Part shown: positions 54,339 to 63,327 of the stretch, in pieces
Layout of the letters: each line of letters begins with the position of its first letter
How positions within the stretch are numbered: position 1 is the stretch's first letter
Assembly (NCBI GenBank): GCA_977017575.1
Contig: CDRNVI010000040.1
Location: 930,001-994,000, forward strand
DNA: 64,000 bases
Direction: 5' to 3'
Origin: Paramoeba atlantica
Lineage: Eukaryota > Discosea
Notes under the pieces: model-generated
What the model was told of the DNA's origin: nothing
Seen by the model: the letters and a program-made list of their open reading frames with translations, nothing else
The model's database searches: none
Position numbers and translations under genes: made by a program

Positions 54339-54722
54339 CAACAATTTTTTCAGAGTATTTCTGTTGGGGTTTTCCGAAAGATATATATATATTTTTAGAA
54401 CGCTTTCGTTTTCGGAAAACTACTAACTAATCGTCCATTCCCATGGCCGAAGGTAAAAAAAAAAAAGAAGCTATATAGTTTTTTTTTTAAAACAAGCAAT
54501 CAAATTAGCAATTCTTTTTATTTCCACAGAAGTATATTTTCTTTTTCTTTTTTCTCAGCCCAAAACTAGCAATTCAATCTCCCCTAAGTATATACGACAA
54601 ACAAGACACAGTAAAAATAAAAACAAGCAATCCAGACCCAATCCATTCGCGCGTTCCGGACCGGGTCTTTCGACCTCTCCACGGCCTGACTTGTGAACCC
54701 TTCCCTTGTTATGTGGGAGGGC
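53878..54722. repeat. Duplicate of 48944-49790 (offset 4934 bp)
   Basis: Part of a satellite monomer (53878-54088), the tail half of a SINE (54089-54307), a 32 nt T-run and about 386 bp of LINE 3' end, identical by eye to 48944-49790. It breaks off at 54722 within the LINE 3' UTR (GTGGGAGGG followed by CCCACATAA). Confidence 0.85.
54089..54307 (-). repeat. tRNA-derived SINE, copy 12, tail half (duplicate of copy 11)
   Basis: Third subtype, ends at GCAATTT followed by T-run, exactly as copy 11. Confidence 0.85.
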
Positions 54723-55623
54723 CCACATAATTTTTTGCCAACAATTTTTTTTTTTTTTTTTGCAATTAATAAGGGGGGAGAAGTATGAATCGCGGCATTG
54801 CCTCTATATTTTGACCCAGTAGACGAACCAAGTAGGTCCATTGGGGGGGGGTATACGAGTTGAAAACAAACAATCAAATTAGCAATTCTTTTTCTGTCCA
54901 CAGATGTACCTTTTTTCTCAGCCCAAAACTAGCAATTTAGTCTCCCCTAAGTATATACTACAAACAAGAAAAACAGTAAAAATTAAAACAAGCAATCCAT
55001 GCCCAATCCATTCGCGCGTTCCGGACCGGGTCTTTCGACCTCTCCACGGCCTGACTTGTGAACCCTTCCCTTGCTATACGGGAGGGCGCAGGCGCGGGCC
55101 TGTGTCGACAGCGACACGGTCACGAAACAGGATGCTGGCCGACGGGGAGGAGATTCACTACCCGTGTACTACCTCACTTGGGGTACCTAGCCCTCGCGGG
55201 CTAGGCGTGAAAACAATTTTTTTTTTTTTTTTTTTTTTTTTTGTTTTTATGCAAATAAAGAAAATTTTTCTCTCTCTTTCTCCTCTTTCTCACCTCTTGA
55301 CATACTTTTCCCACCTTTCTCCCTACTTTCCTGCTTTCCCCTACCCAACTTTTCAACTTTTCAGGGGGGGTAAGGTCTCCCTCAGCTTCGCCTCACCCGG
55401 CCTGCAGGCGGCTCCTCAACCATTCGCGCGTTCCGGACCGGGTCTTTCGACCTCTCCACGGCCTGACTTGTGGACCTTTCCCTTGTTATACGGGAGGGCG
55501 CAGGCGCGGGCCTGTGTCGACAGCGACACGGTCGCGAAACAGGATGCTGGCCGACGGGGGGGCTTTTTTTTTTTTTTTTTTTTTAAACAAAAAGGGGGTA
55601 TTAAGCAATTTTTTTTTTTTTTT
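54723..55623 (-). mobile_element. Cluster of 5'-truncated LINE 3' ends with T-runs
   Basis: Minus-strand copies of the LINE 3' UTR are stacked here: one at about 54860-55208 (diverged, ending GGGCTAGGCGTGA) and one at about 55417-55563. T-runs at 54745-54761, 55217-55242, 55564-55584 and 55609-55623 mark poly(A) tails, most of them preceded by CAATTT. Between 55243 and 55416 is pyrimidine-rich sequence of unknown origin. Frames through this area are by-products. Confidence 0.65.
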
Positions 55624-56434
55624 ATTCTGTAATACGATCTATAACTTTTCTCTCTCCGTATCCCCCTAACGGGGATTCTGACTTTCTTCACTCACTTTTC
55701 AAATCGCGAGGAATTGGGTGGCCCGAATGTCGCTGCTGGTTGTCATCCGTTGAAGTCGTGGCGCAGAAAACCTCACGAGCGAATTCACAAATGGTCCGAG
55801 CAGAAAGAAATTTTAGAGGCTCAAGAACTATCTGCAAATCCACTGCCGAGAGATGCGGTCCGGTACATCGAGAATACACCGATTTTCGTTTCCTGAGCAG
55901 AAAAGGATTTTTGGCGCTCGAAAGAAACGCAAACATGATGTTAACCCAACGTCCCATACGCAAACTCTGCGCAGCAGCTTTACGAATTGTACCTGTCGTC
56001 ACGCACGTCGACTTGTCCCTCGGCACTTCGACATCCGTTGAAATCATAGCGCAAAGAACCCCGCAAAGAATGATTTGGCACATGGTCCGAGCAGAAAGAG
56101 ATTTTAAAGGCTCAAGAACTATTTGCGACACATCCGTTGCCGAGATATGCGAACCTGCCCACCGAGAATACACCAACGCATTCTGTTTCCTGAGCAGAAA
56201 AGGACTTTTGGCGCTCGAAAGAAACATAAACTTGATGTCATTCCAATGACCGATCCACACAAATTGTGCAACAACTCCATGGATTTCGTCGAACAATTCC
56301 CACGTTGACGTGTCCGAAGGCACTCTACTTCCTCGAAATCCTCCACGCACTCCGATCGTCGCTTGCGGCGCCCCAGCGCCCAGGTACATAAAAGTGAAGG
56401 TTGTCAGAATAAGAAAAGAAAAAGAAAACAACAA
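55624..56434 (+). mobile_element. Unidentified A-tailed insert with an internal tandem duplication
   Basis: About 0.8 kb that ends on the plus strand in an A-rich tail (AATAAGAAAAGAAAAAG at about 56408). Two diverged units of about 290 bp start CATCCGTTGAA(G/A)TC(G/A)T and share ATGGTCCGAGCAGAAAGA, GGCTCAAGAACTAT and TTTGGCGCTCGAAAGAAAC. A plus frame (55740-56249, 169 codons) spans both units (MVRAERNFRGSRTIC and MVRAERDFKGSRTIC), and a minus frame is open as well. It may be a retrocopy of a host transcript or of a SINE-like RNA; no family is recognised. Confidence 0.5.
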
Positions 56435-56656
56435 GCAATTTAGCGGCTGCGCTAGAGCCTGGTTCAGCTCGGTGGTTCTGGGTCGGTCCTCCAGGGGAGC
56501 GGGGTTGGGTGTGGGCCTTAAAGGCACTCCTGATCGCTTTCCCTTAGTAGTGAGGCCGCCAGGTTGCGAATTTTGTCGATAGCGGGAATCGAACCAGCAA
56601 CCTGCAGGATGTAAGGCCCACCGTCTACCAACTACGCCCACACCGCTCGAAGCTGG
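56435..56656 (-). repeat. tRNA-derived SINE, copy 11/13, head half
   Basis: Begins GCAATTTAGCGGC, exactly where copy 11 was cut, and has third-subtype bases (AGAGCCTGG, GGCCTTAAAGGC). It keeps the tRNA-like head and B-box. Confidence 0.9.
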
Positions 56657-57499
56657 CGCTATCGAGTGCAGAAATCTTATTTGGCGTACCGTTGCGTGCA
56701 GCGCGACGTCTCAGCTTTCCGTTAGCAGGAAAACCGCACATCAAAGCTTTGTGATTTCACTTCAATCGCGACGATTTGCGTGTGCCATGCCTCGGATCGC
56801 GCAAGGCAAATAGATCAGCATTCGGAGCGGGCGCTCACGCGTGCAGAAATCTTATTTGGCGCACCGTTGCGTGCAGCGCGACGTCTCAGCTTTCCGTTAG
56901 CAGGAAAACCGCACATCAAAGCTTTGTGATTTCACTTCAATCGCGACGATTTGCGTGTGCCATGCCTCGGATCGCGCAAGGCAAATAGATCAGCATTCGG
57001 AGCGGGCGCTATCGAGTGCAGAAATCTTATTTGGCGCACCGTTGCGTGCAGCGCGACGTCTCAGCTTTCCGCTAGCAGGAAAACCGCACATCAAAGCTTT
57101 GTGATTTCACTACTTCAATCGCGACGATTTGCGTGTGCCATGCCTCGGATCGCGCAACGCAAATCCATCAACATTCGGAGCGGGAGCTATCGAGTGCAGA
57201 AATCGTATTTGGCGCACCGCTGCGTGCAGCGCGACGTCTCAGCTTTCCGTTAGCAGGAAAACCGCACATCAAAGCTTTGTGATTTCACTTCAATCGCGAC
57301 GATCTGCGTGTGCCATGCCTCGGATCGCGCAAGGCAAATACATCAGCATTCGGAGCGGGCGCTATCGAGTGCAGAAATCTTATTTGGCGCACCGTTGCGT
57401 GCAGCGCGACGTCTCAGCTTTCCGTTAGCAGGAAAACCGCACATCAAAGCTTTGTGATTTCACTTCAATCGCGACGATTTGCGTGTGCCATGCCTCGGA
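56657..57499. repeat. Satellite array continued
   Basis: Nearly five further monomers with the same landmarks; one has CGACGATCTGCG instead of CGACGATTTGCG. The array ends at CCTCGGAT where the next LINE's poly(A) tail begins. Confidence 0.9.
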
Positions 57500-60400
57500 T
57501 TTTTTTTTTTTTTTTTTACGACTTTTTTTTTTTTTTTGCGGTCGACTGCGTCTTATTCTTCGCAGCATGCAATTACGACACTGTAATTATACACCATATT
57601 GGTATGTCATCATATTCTGTTTTCTTCCGTATTGTATTGGCGCTACCCCCCTTGTCAGGGGGATAGTAACTAACTAAGCTTACGCGTCTTTGTAAGCTGG
57701 CTATTGAATAACTAAATATTAAATTTTAAACTTGCGACAACGCTTTGCCCATTTGAGCGTTCAGAATGACACCGTTTAATTCTTGTAGATGCATTCCAAA
57801 ATCTCGCACTACGGTTTCACGATCACGTCCGTTTGCATCAGCTAATGCCTTCAGAAGGGCGACACTGCTTTTGTTCATGGCTCCTCCGGCAAGCACTGAT
57901 AGGCATACAAATTTTTCCCGAGGAATTAGATCGGAGTTTACATAAGTGTCCAGCTTCCTTTTTTCTGCTTCCTGCATCAGTTGGGCTCCCCGTTTGTGGA
58001 TGTTTGATTTCGATAGTTCATTTGTTACCGTGAAATCATAAAATATTTCACCCGACACCCAAAAGATCACGAGGTCCGGGCCGCTTCGATGGAAGGATGT
58101 GGTTCCACATGTTTTCTGATGCTCCTGCTTTCGCTGTTCGCTCACCGCTTCGGTACATTTAAGGCATCGGTATGATGTGAATTGTCGCGGTTCACGCTCG
58201 CATGGGATCCCGGCTCGCAGACATAGATCGTATATGTGCCGAACTAGTGCATTGTGCCTTGTCGTTGCATTTGCCCCCGTGCATTTTACACAGCCAAGTA
58301 AATGTGCCAGAGAGTGTTTAGACTCAAGGATCATCTTGCATCCAGGGCACAGAAAATTATTCGGCATGCTTCTGTGCGCGATTCCGAGTCGCGCCATTAC
58401 CACCAGTGTGAATTGGGAGGATGGGATGCATCTCGTTCTGCCTTGTAGCCAGTCGTGGTTCCCCTTCTCGCTGCACGCTTTTACCAACGGTGCTACCTCC
58501 TCATTTTTCTTAGTGAGTTCCTGATATACCTTCTGATTTAACATTGCATCTGTCACGGCACCATCATCACTTACTACTTCGCTTTCCCGCATCATCTCTT
58601 CGTCATGCGTTAACCGAGCTGAGTTGATTTTACAGCGCTCTAGAGAAACGCGTTTCGAAGAATTGTAAGCAGCATTGCGAGTTTCGGCCGATGATGGTAG
58701 ACCGAGTCCACCTTTCTTGACGGGCAGTCGACACCAGGAGATGTGTTTGTCGGACATTTTACCGAGCCATGTGCGCATTACCTCTTCAACCTCCTTATCG
58801 AATTGTTTACATAGCTTTTCGGAAGCAGCTGGCGTGTGTACCCGAGTGTGGTATCTGTGTCGGATGTTTACGCTTTTCGAGAGTAAGAGCAGCGATATGT
58901 TGTTCAACCCCATGAGCTTTAGACGTCGAAAAATTGTTTCATGCTTCTTAAGCTTTTGCGCTAAACACTCGCTGACCACCTCATCATCTCCTATGAAAGC
59001 TCCGAGCGTCTTTGTCGCTGCGTTTTCTGTTTTTACACCCTCTGTTTGAAGAGTTTCCGGGATCGGGATTTTGTTCTTTCCACTAAACCACACGCATTTA
59101 TGTTTTGCCATTTTAACTCGTTTTTCAGCCAGGAGACCATGTAAGCGAAGAAATGCGTTGGCCAATGCTTGATGATCCTCGGACGCCATATTAATATCGT
59201 CTATGAAAGCAAAAATCTTTACTTGTGGGAATTCTGCCGCAAGCGTTTCCAAGATGGGCTGCATGAAGGCGCAAAAGTATAGGGTGGACAGCGGAGAGCC
59301 CTGCCGAACTCCAGCAGAGCTGTATATCGTTTCATAGTGCTCGCCATTCTTTCCATAATATAAAAGCTCCGATGCCTCGGAGTATTCGGTGTGGAAGAAT
59401 CTTCGAAACGTTCGCAATGTACACAGACCGAAAACAACTTTCGCGATGTCACTGCGCATGGGTGAGTTGAAAGCGTTGGCGAGATCAATGGATAAAATCG
59501 CTTTCCCTTCTTGGTAATGACTTTGTAGGCGATGTACTACCTTTTCACATCCAGACTGTATGGAGACACCGAATTGTAAAGGAGCAAACAGTTTCTCGAG
59601 CGTGTGCTCATGTCGCGCTACCAGTACGATTCCGGCCAACTTTAGGAACACTTCGCCGACGCATATTGGTCGAATGCCTTTGTCCACTTTTGGTATCGCT
59701 ACTAGGCGGGAGCGTTTGAGGCGGTTCATCACTTGCTTCGACAGGAAACCGTTTATGAGGTCAGCAAGCATATGGCACATTGAGACGCAACATATCTCGT
59801 CATCCAGAAGGAGACGGATAATTATGTCGGTAGTTCCCGTTGGACCCGGTGCCGATCCTTTCACAAGTCGCCGACCTGCTGCTCGGAGCTCTTCAGTTGC
59901 GATTATTGCTATTTCTGGGGAATCGTCCGGGAGATCAAATGTCTCGTGGTTTTGCGGATGGAGATCTTTGAGTTTTTCGCATATTTCGTCATCCGTGAGT
60001 TCATGTGGTCGCACTTCTTGATCCAGAACTTTTGTTGCTTTGGTTACGCATCCTTCTAACGCTAGGCGGGTTGCTTTCTTAATCGTGCGCATTTCGGCTT
60101 TGCTCTTCTCATCCGTGTCCATATCATTTTCGTCGTCCGGGAACGGACGCCTCCGCTTCTGTCGACGCGATGCTGTTCGTACGACCGTCAACGAATGTTT
60201 CATCGCCGATAGGACTCTGTTCCAGATATCGTTCCTAAGATCATACGAGCTGATTGCGTAGTCTCTTATGATGTCCCTGTATATGGCGATGACGCATGGT
60301 GCAAAGTCGGCGTAGATTGCTCGGAGTTTGGGCATGGGGGTTAGATCTAAATCTTCTTCCGTGTATTTTGTAACTGTTTGGCTGACGTTCGTTTTGCTGC

Positions 60401-61086
60401 GTTCACTGTGGTCCATCGGAATCTGTCTTTTAACCCATTGTATTTTGTAAACTCGAACATTCGTTTGCGGTGGAAGAAAACCCTTGAACGTGTTATTTAC
60501 TTTGTGGCCTTGAACTCCTGAGTATTCCATCGACAACTTTGTTCGTCCACTCCTGTGATTTGCTGATGATACAGTTCCCCTTGATACACTAAGCGTGTCT
60601 TGGCAATCGAAACCCCAGGTCAGATCGCATATATCGCCCGCTTTTGCCTTGTTTATAGCATTGGATATTCCTTCGGCTGTCAATGGAAAATTGTATCGCG
60701 GATCTATTGTGCACGCTGATTGTAGGTCGTTATCTATTCCATTGGTTAAATTTTTGTATCCTTCGTGATCGATCGGTTCAGGTGGTGATAGAGGAGCTGG
60801 CAACGGTGGACCCTCATCATTGTTTCGTTGTTGCACTGGCGATTCGCAATCGTGGAAAAGGGGGTCTCGATTGTCATTGTTGGAATCGTCAGTCTGCTCT
60901 CGACTTGTTGCGCCCTCGTCATGTGGACTGAGATTATGAGCCCTAGATTCTTGGACTTCGCGATTTAGTGGCGCGTGGGCCGTGGTATCGATGTTGCCTT
61001 GGTATCCTGTGCCTGTGTTTTCGATTGGTTCATGCTGTGGCGTTTGGTTTCGGTATGTCCCTACGAAGTCTTGCCATTTCTTTTTT
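57500..61086 (-). mobile_element. CRE/R2-like LINE inserted in a satellite monomer
   Basis: Minus-strand LINE with a T-run (poly(A)) at 57500-57517 and a second at 57523-57537, a short 3' UTR (57538-57725) and one long ORF. The 3' junction lies at CCTCGGA|T of a satellite monomer. The 5' junction is unclear, since at 61087 it meets a direct repeat that also occurs next to the YR retrotransposon. Confidence 0.8.
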
Positions 61087-61124
61087 AATTGACATTCGGG
61101 GGCACAGGCTCGCGCGTGATCCAT
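57726..61124 (-). CDS. CRE/R2-like LINE protein: RT plus restriction-like endonuclease
   Basis: 1132 residues without a stop. The first about 13 residues (MDHARACAPECQL) are encoded in the flanking direct repeat, so the annotated start may not be the original one. Residues 20-380 are hydrophilic with no certain zinc finger. RT: RPICVGEVFLKLAG, LSIDLANAFNSP near 541 (motif A), GVRQGSPLSTLYF (motif B), FAFIDDINMAS near 637 (FIDD box). The end has CPGCKMILESKHSLAHLLGC near 922, RHNALVRHIYDLC, a second CLKC...H-x3-C knuckle, and GPDLVIFW near 1015 followed by IFYDFTVTNEL, the PD-(D/E)xK endonuclease. The pattern resembles the CRE/SLACS clade. It is only distantly related to the LINE at 49993-53795. 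Confidence 0.85.
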   Translation of the reverse strand: MDHARACAPECQLKKKWQDFVGTYRNQTPQHEPIENTGTGYQGNIDTTAHAPLNREVQESRAHNLSPHDEGATSREQTDDSNNDNRDPLFHDCESPVQQRNNDEGPPLPAPLSPPEPIDHEGYKNLTNGIDNDLQSACTIDPRYNFPLTAEGISNAINKAKAGDICDLTWGFDCQDTLSVSRGTVSSANHRSGRTKLSMEYSGVQGHKVNNTFKGFLPPQTNVRVYKIQWVKRQIPMDHSERSKTNVSQTVTKYTEEDLDLTPMPKLRAIYADFAPCVIAIYRDIIRDYAISSYDLRNDIWNRVLSAMKHSLTVVRTASRRQKRRRPFPDDENDMDTDEKSKAEMRTIKKATRLALEGCVTKATKVLDQEVRPHELTDDEICEKLKDLHPQNHETFDLPDDSPEIAIIATEELRAAGRRLVKGSAPGPTGTTDIIIRLLLDDEICCVSMCHMLADLINGFLSKQVMNRLKRSRLVAIPKVDKGIRPICVGEVFLKLAGIVLVARHEHTLEKLFAPLQFGVSIQSGCEKVVHRLQSHYQEGKAILSIDLANAFNSPMRSDIAKVVFGLCTLRTFRRFFHTEYSEASELLYYGKNGEHYETIYSSAGVRQGSPLSTLYFCAFMQPILETLAAEFPQVKIFAFIDDINMASEDHQALANAFLRLHGLLAEKRVKMAKHKCVWFSGKNKIPIPETLQTEGVKTENAATKTLGAFIGDDEVVSECLAQKLKKHETIFRRLKLMGLNNISLLLLSKSVNIRHRYHTRVHTPAASEKLCKQFDKEVEEVMRTWLGKMSDKHISWCRLPVKKGGLGLPSSAETRNAAYNSSKRVSLERCKINSARLTHDEEMMRESEVVSDDGAVTDAMLNQKVYQELTKKNEEVAPLVKACSEKGNHDWLQGRTRCIPSSQFTLVVMARLGIAHRSMPNNFLCPGCKMILESKHSLAHLLGCVKCTGANATTRHNALVRHIYDLCLRAGIPCEREPRQFTSYRCLKCTEAVSEQRKQEHQKTCGTTSFHRSGPDLVIFWVSGEIFYDFTVTNELSKSNIHKRGAQLMQEAEKRKLDTYVNSDLIPREKFVCLSVLAGGAMNKSSVALLKALADANGRDRETVVRDFGMHLQELNGVILNAQMGKALSQV

Positions 61125-61280
61125 GAAATGAAAGATATATAGTATATAGATGACTTGCTCAAATTCAATTTCACATGACTTCCCGCTTCAGCTTTTAATG
61201 TCTAAATTTATAACTTTCTTCTCAATTTTGCTTTGGTCTCCGAATAACTAATCACTGACTAACGAAAGGGCCGTCCGCAC
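61087..61280. repeat. 193 bp direct repeat, copy 1
   Basis: From AATTGACATTCGGGGGCACA to GGGCCGTCCGCAC; identical by eye to 61427-61618. It contains the first codons of the LINE frame at 57726-61124. Confidence 0.85.
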
Positions 61281-61426
61281 GTGGACGTGGGGAGGTGGGT
61301 GGGAAACTTTTTATCTGGATATGAACAGTACAAAATGGATACTAGACAATTTATAGAAAATGCGTATGTATCCCTATTATCTTATTATACCCACCCGTTT
61401 ATCAATTACTTACGCAAGCTTTCATA
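61281..61426. repeat. Spacer between the direct repeats
   Basis: About 146 bp (GTGGACGTGGGGAGGTGGG to ACTTACGCAAGCTTTCAT). If the two flanking repeats are B1 and B2 of a YR retrotransposon, this would be A2, and a matching A1 should lie at the other end of that element, outside the window. Confidence 0.45.
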
Positions 61427-61618
61427 ATTGACATTCGGGGGCACAGGCTCGCGCGTGATCCATGAAATGAAAGATATATAGTATATAGATGACTTGCTCA
61501 AATTCAATTTCACATGACTTCCCGCTTCAGCTTTTAATGTCTAAATTTATAACTTTCTTCTCAATTTTGCTTTGGTCTCCGAATAACTAATCACTGACTA
61601 ACGAAAGGGCCGTCCGCA
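61427..61618. repeat. 193 bp direct repeat, copy 2
   Basis: Same as 61087-61280. Its right part encodes the last residues (ADGPFVSQ) of the RNase H region of the YR element. Confidence 0.85.
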
Positions 61619-63190
61619 CCCGCCCCGTTCGCTAGTTCCATTCCATCCTGTCGCCAAGTCAAATACCGATTTCGGCTCCAGGGATCGGCGTAGTTCTGCT
61701 TCGTCGACACATAGCGCGGTATTACTTTGAGGTTGTGGTTTGACATGTAATCACAAAGTCGGACTAAGACGCGTGCGATACTCTCTGAATCCGCCCACCG
61801 TTTCCGTAGGGCGTATTCTACGCTCGTGTTATCGACGTACAGATTTATTGTTGTAATAGTCTTCCAATGTGGTTGGAAGGACAGAAGGGCATTTTCTACG
61901 GCTAGGGCTTCGCCTTCATTTATTTCAGTTTTGTGGATCCATGGCGCCCCTGTACCGTACACTGTTCCGCCCGGAAGAAAGAGGACTGCACCCCATCCAT
62001 CGAGAGATGCGTCTGTGTAAAGTGTTGCAGCTTGCGAAGAGTATCCAACGTACGTTTGCCACGTATTGCGCTTAACCTCTTGCGCCCAGTCATGTAACTG
62101 GTTCATAGTTCCCGGAGGCGGCTGTAATAATGTAGTATCTGATATCATCCCTTTGTTTAACTTCGAAACCTGTCGCCGTACGTACTTTATGATCCAATAG
62201 TACCTTGGCAATGGAATTTGAAGTATGCCAGACGCATACACTAGACGCGCACAAAGCGTCTCATAGAAGTAATAAGGGGCCTCTAGCGGCAATGTTCCGG
62301 GGATTTTCTCGATGAATGATTCGTTCATACGATAGCACTGACTCTCGTGGTGATACCTCACCCCCAACCAGTCGTATTCCACCTCTGGATCAAAGGAGTA
62401 ATCTTTAAGTGTTACGCCGGAAAACAAAGCGCGATCAAACACCCATCCTGCATAATCTCTGCAGACATCTCTTTTCCCGCACAGACGAAAACCGTCAACA
62501 TACACATCGAGATGTGACGCATCCTCCAGGATAGAGTGTGTCGTATATGAAGTGTGTCCGGCAATCACGGATGTAATAATTTGCATGACTTCTGGAGCCA
62601 TACTATGCCCCATCGGCATGCGTGTCATCTGGTATGTGGCTCCAGCGTGGATAAAGCGGTAAAACGGCCGACTAGGTGCAGGTAATTCCAGCTGGAAGAA
62701 TGCAGAGGACAAGTCACGCTGCACGGCGCACTCCTCTCGGACTTGGGAGACATACTTGACCGGCTGTTCCAACGGCATCTCTGCCTTGTATGTCGTTGCA
62801 ATTGCCTCATTATGTTGTGGTCCAGGTTATGAATCTGCGCCGGAATTGACCGTTCCTACTCTCTAGATTTGTAAATGGGATCACCCACGCCCGAGTGGGG
62901 TTGCTGAACGTATGTTCCACGCGCTCGATTATGTCAGCCTGCATTAAAGATTTGATATCTGAGTGCGTCAAATCTTTTGTTGTGACAGGGGAGGGTTTTA
63001 GTTGGGGTAGCAATCCTGTTGGATTCGTTATCTTCCCCCATATCTGATCAAAGCGTGTACGTACGTGTGGCAACATCAAATCTCTAATTCGGTGCAGTCG
63101 TAGCGGCTTTACCCGACGTGCATGTATCGGCAATGTTTGCATCATTTCCTGGGTCGGACGTTCAGTTTTCCGGTGTATACGCGACCATAC
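61591..63190 (-). mobile_element. RT-RNase H region of the YR retrotransposon
   Basis: RT signs: VIPFTNLESRNGQFRR at the N-terminal side, AVQRDLSSAFFQLELP (motif A), TRMPMGHSMAPEVM (motif B) and LDVYVDGFRL (catalytic region). RNase H signs: TLYTDASLDGWGAVLF, INEGEALAVENALL and NLYVDNTSVEYALRKRW, then TKQNYADPWSR. These are the DIRS-type RT and its RNase H, which copy the element's RNA into DNA. Confidence 0.75.
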
Positions 63191-63327
63191 CCTCTTTGGG
63201 CTCCAAGCCGCGTCATTCAGGCCTTTTTCGTACACGCATGCCATTCTTTCTCCGTCTTGGGGCTTTCCGATGTATGGAGATGTTATTCCTGTATGATTCG
63301 GGGAATCGCGTGACCTTGTGTTTGATC

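Noticed and set aside
54904-55632. 242-codon plus ORF with poly-Phe stretches
   Set aside because: It runs through T-runs of LINE poly(A) tails and antisense LINE 3' UTR.
55688-56641. 317-codon minus ORF
   Set aside because: It joins the SINE head with the antisense of the A-tailed insert; the fusion follows the insertion junction and is not a gene.
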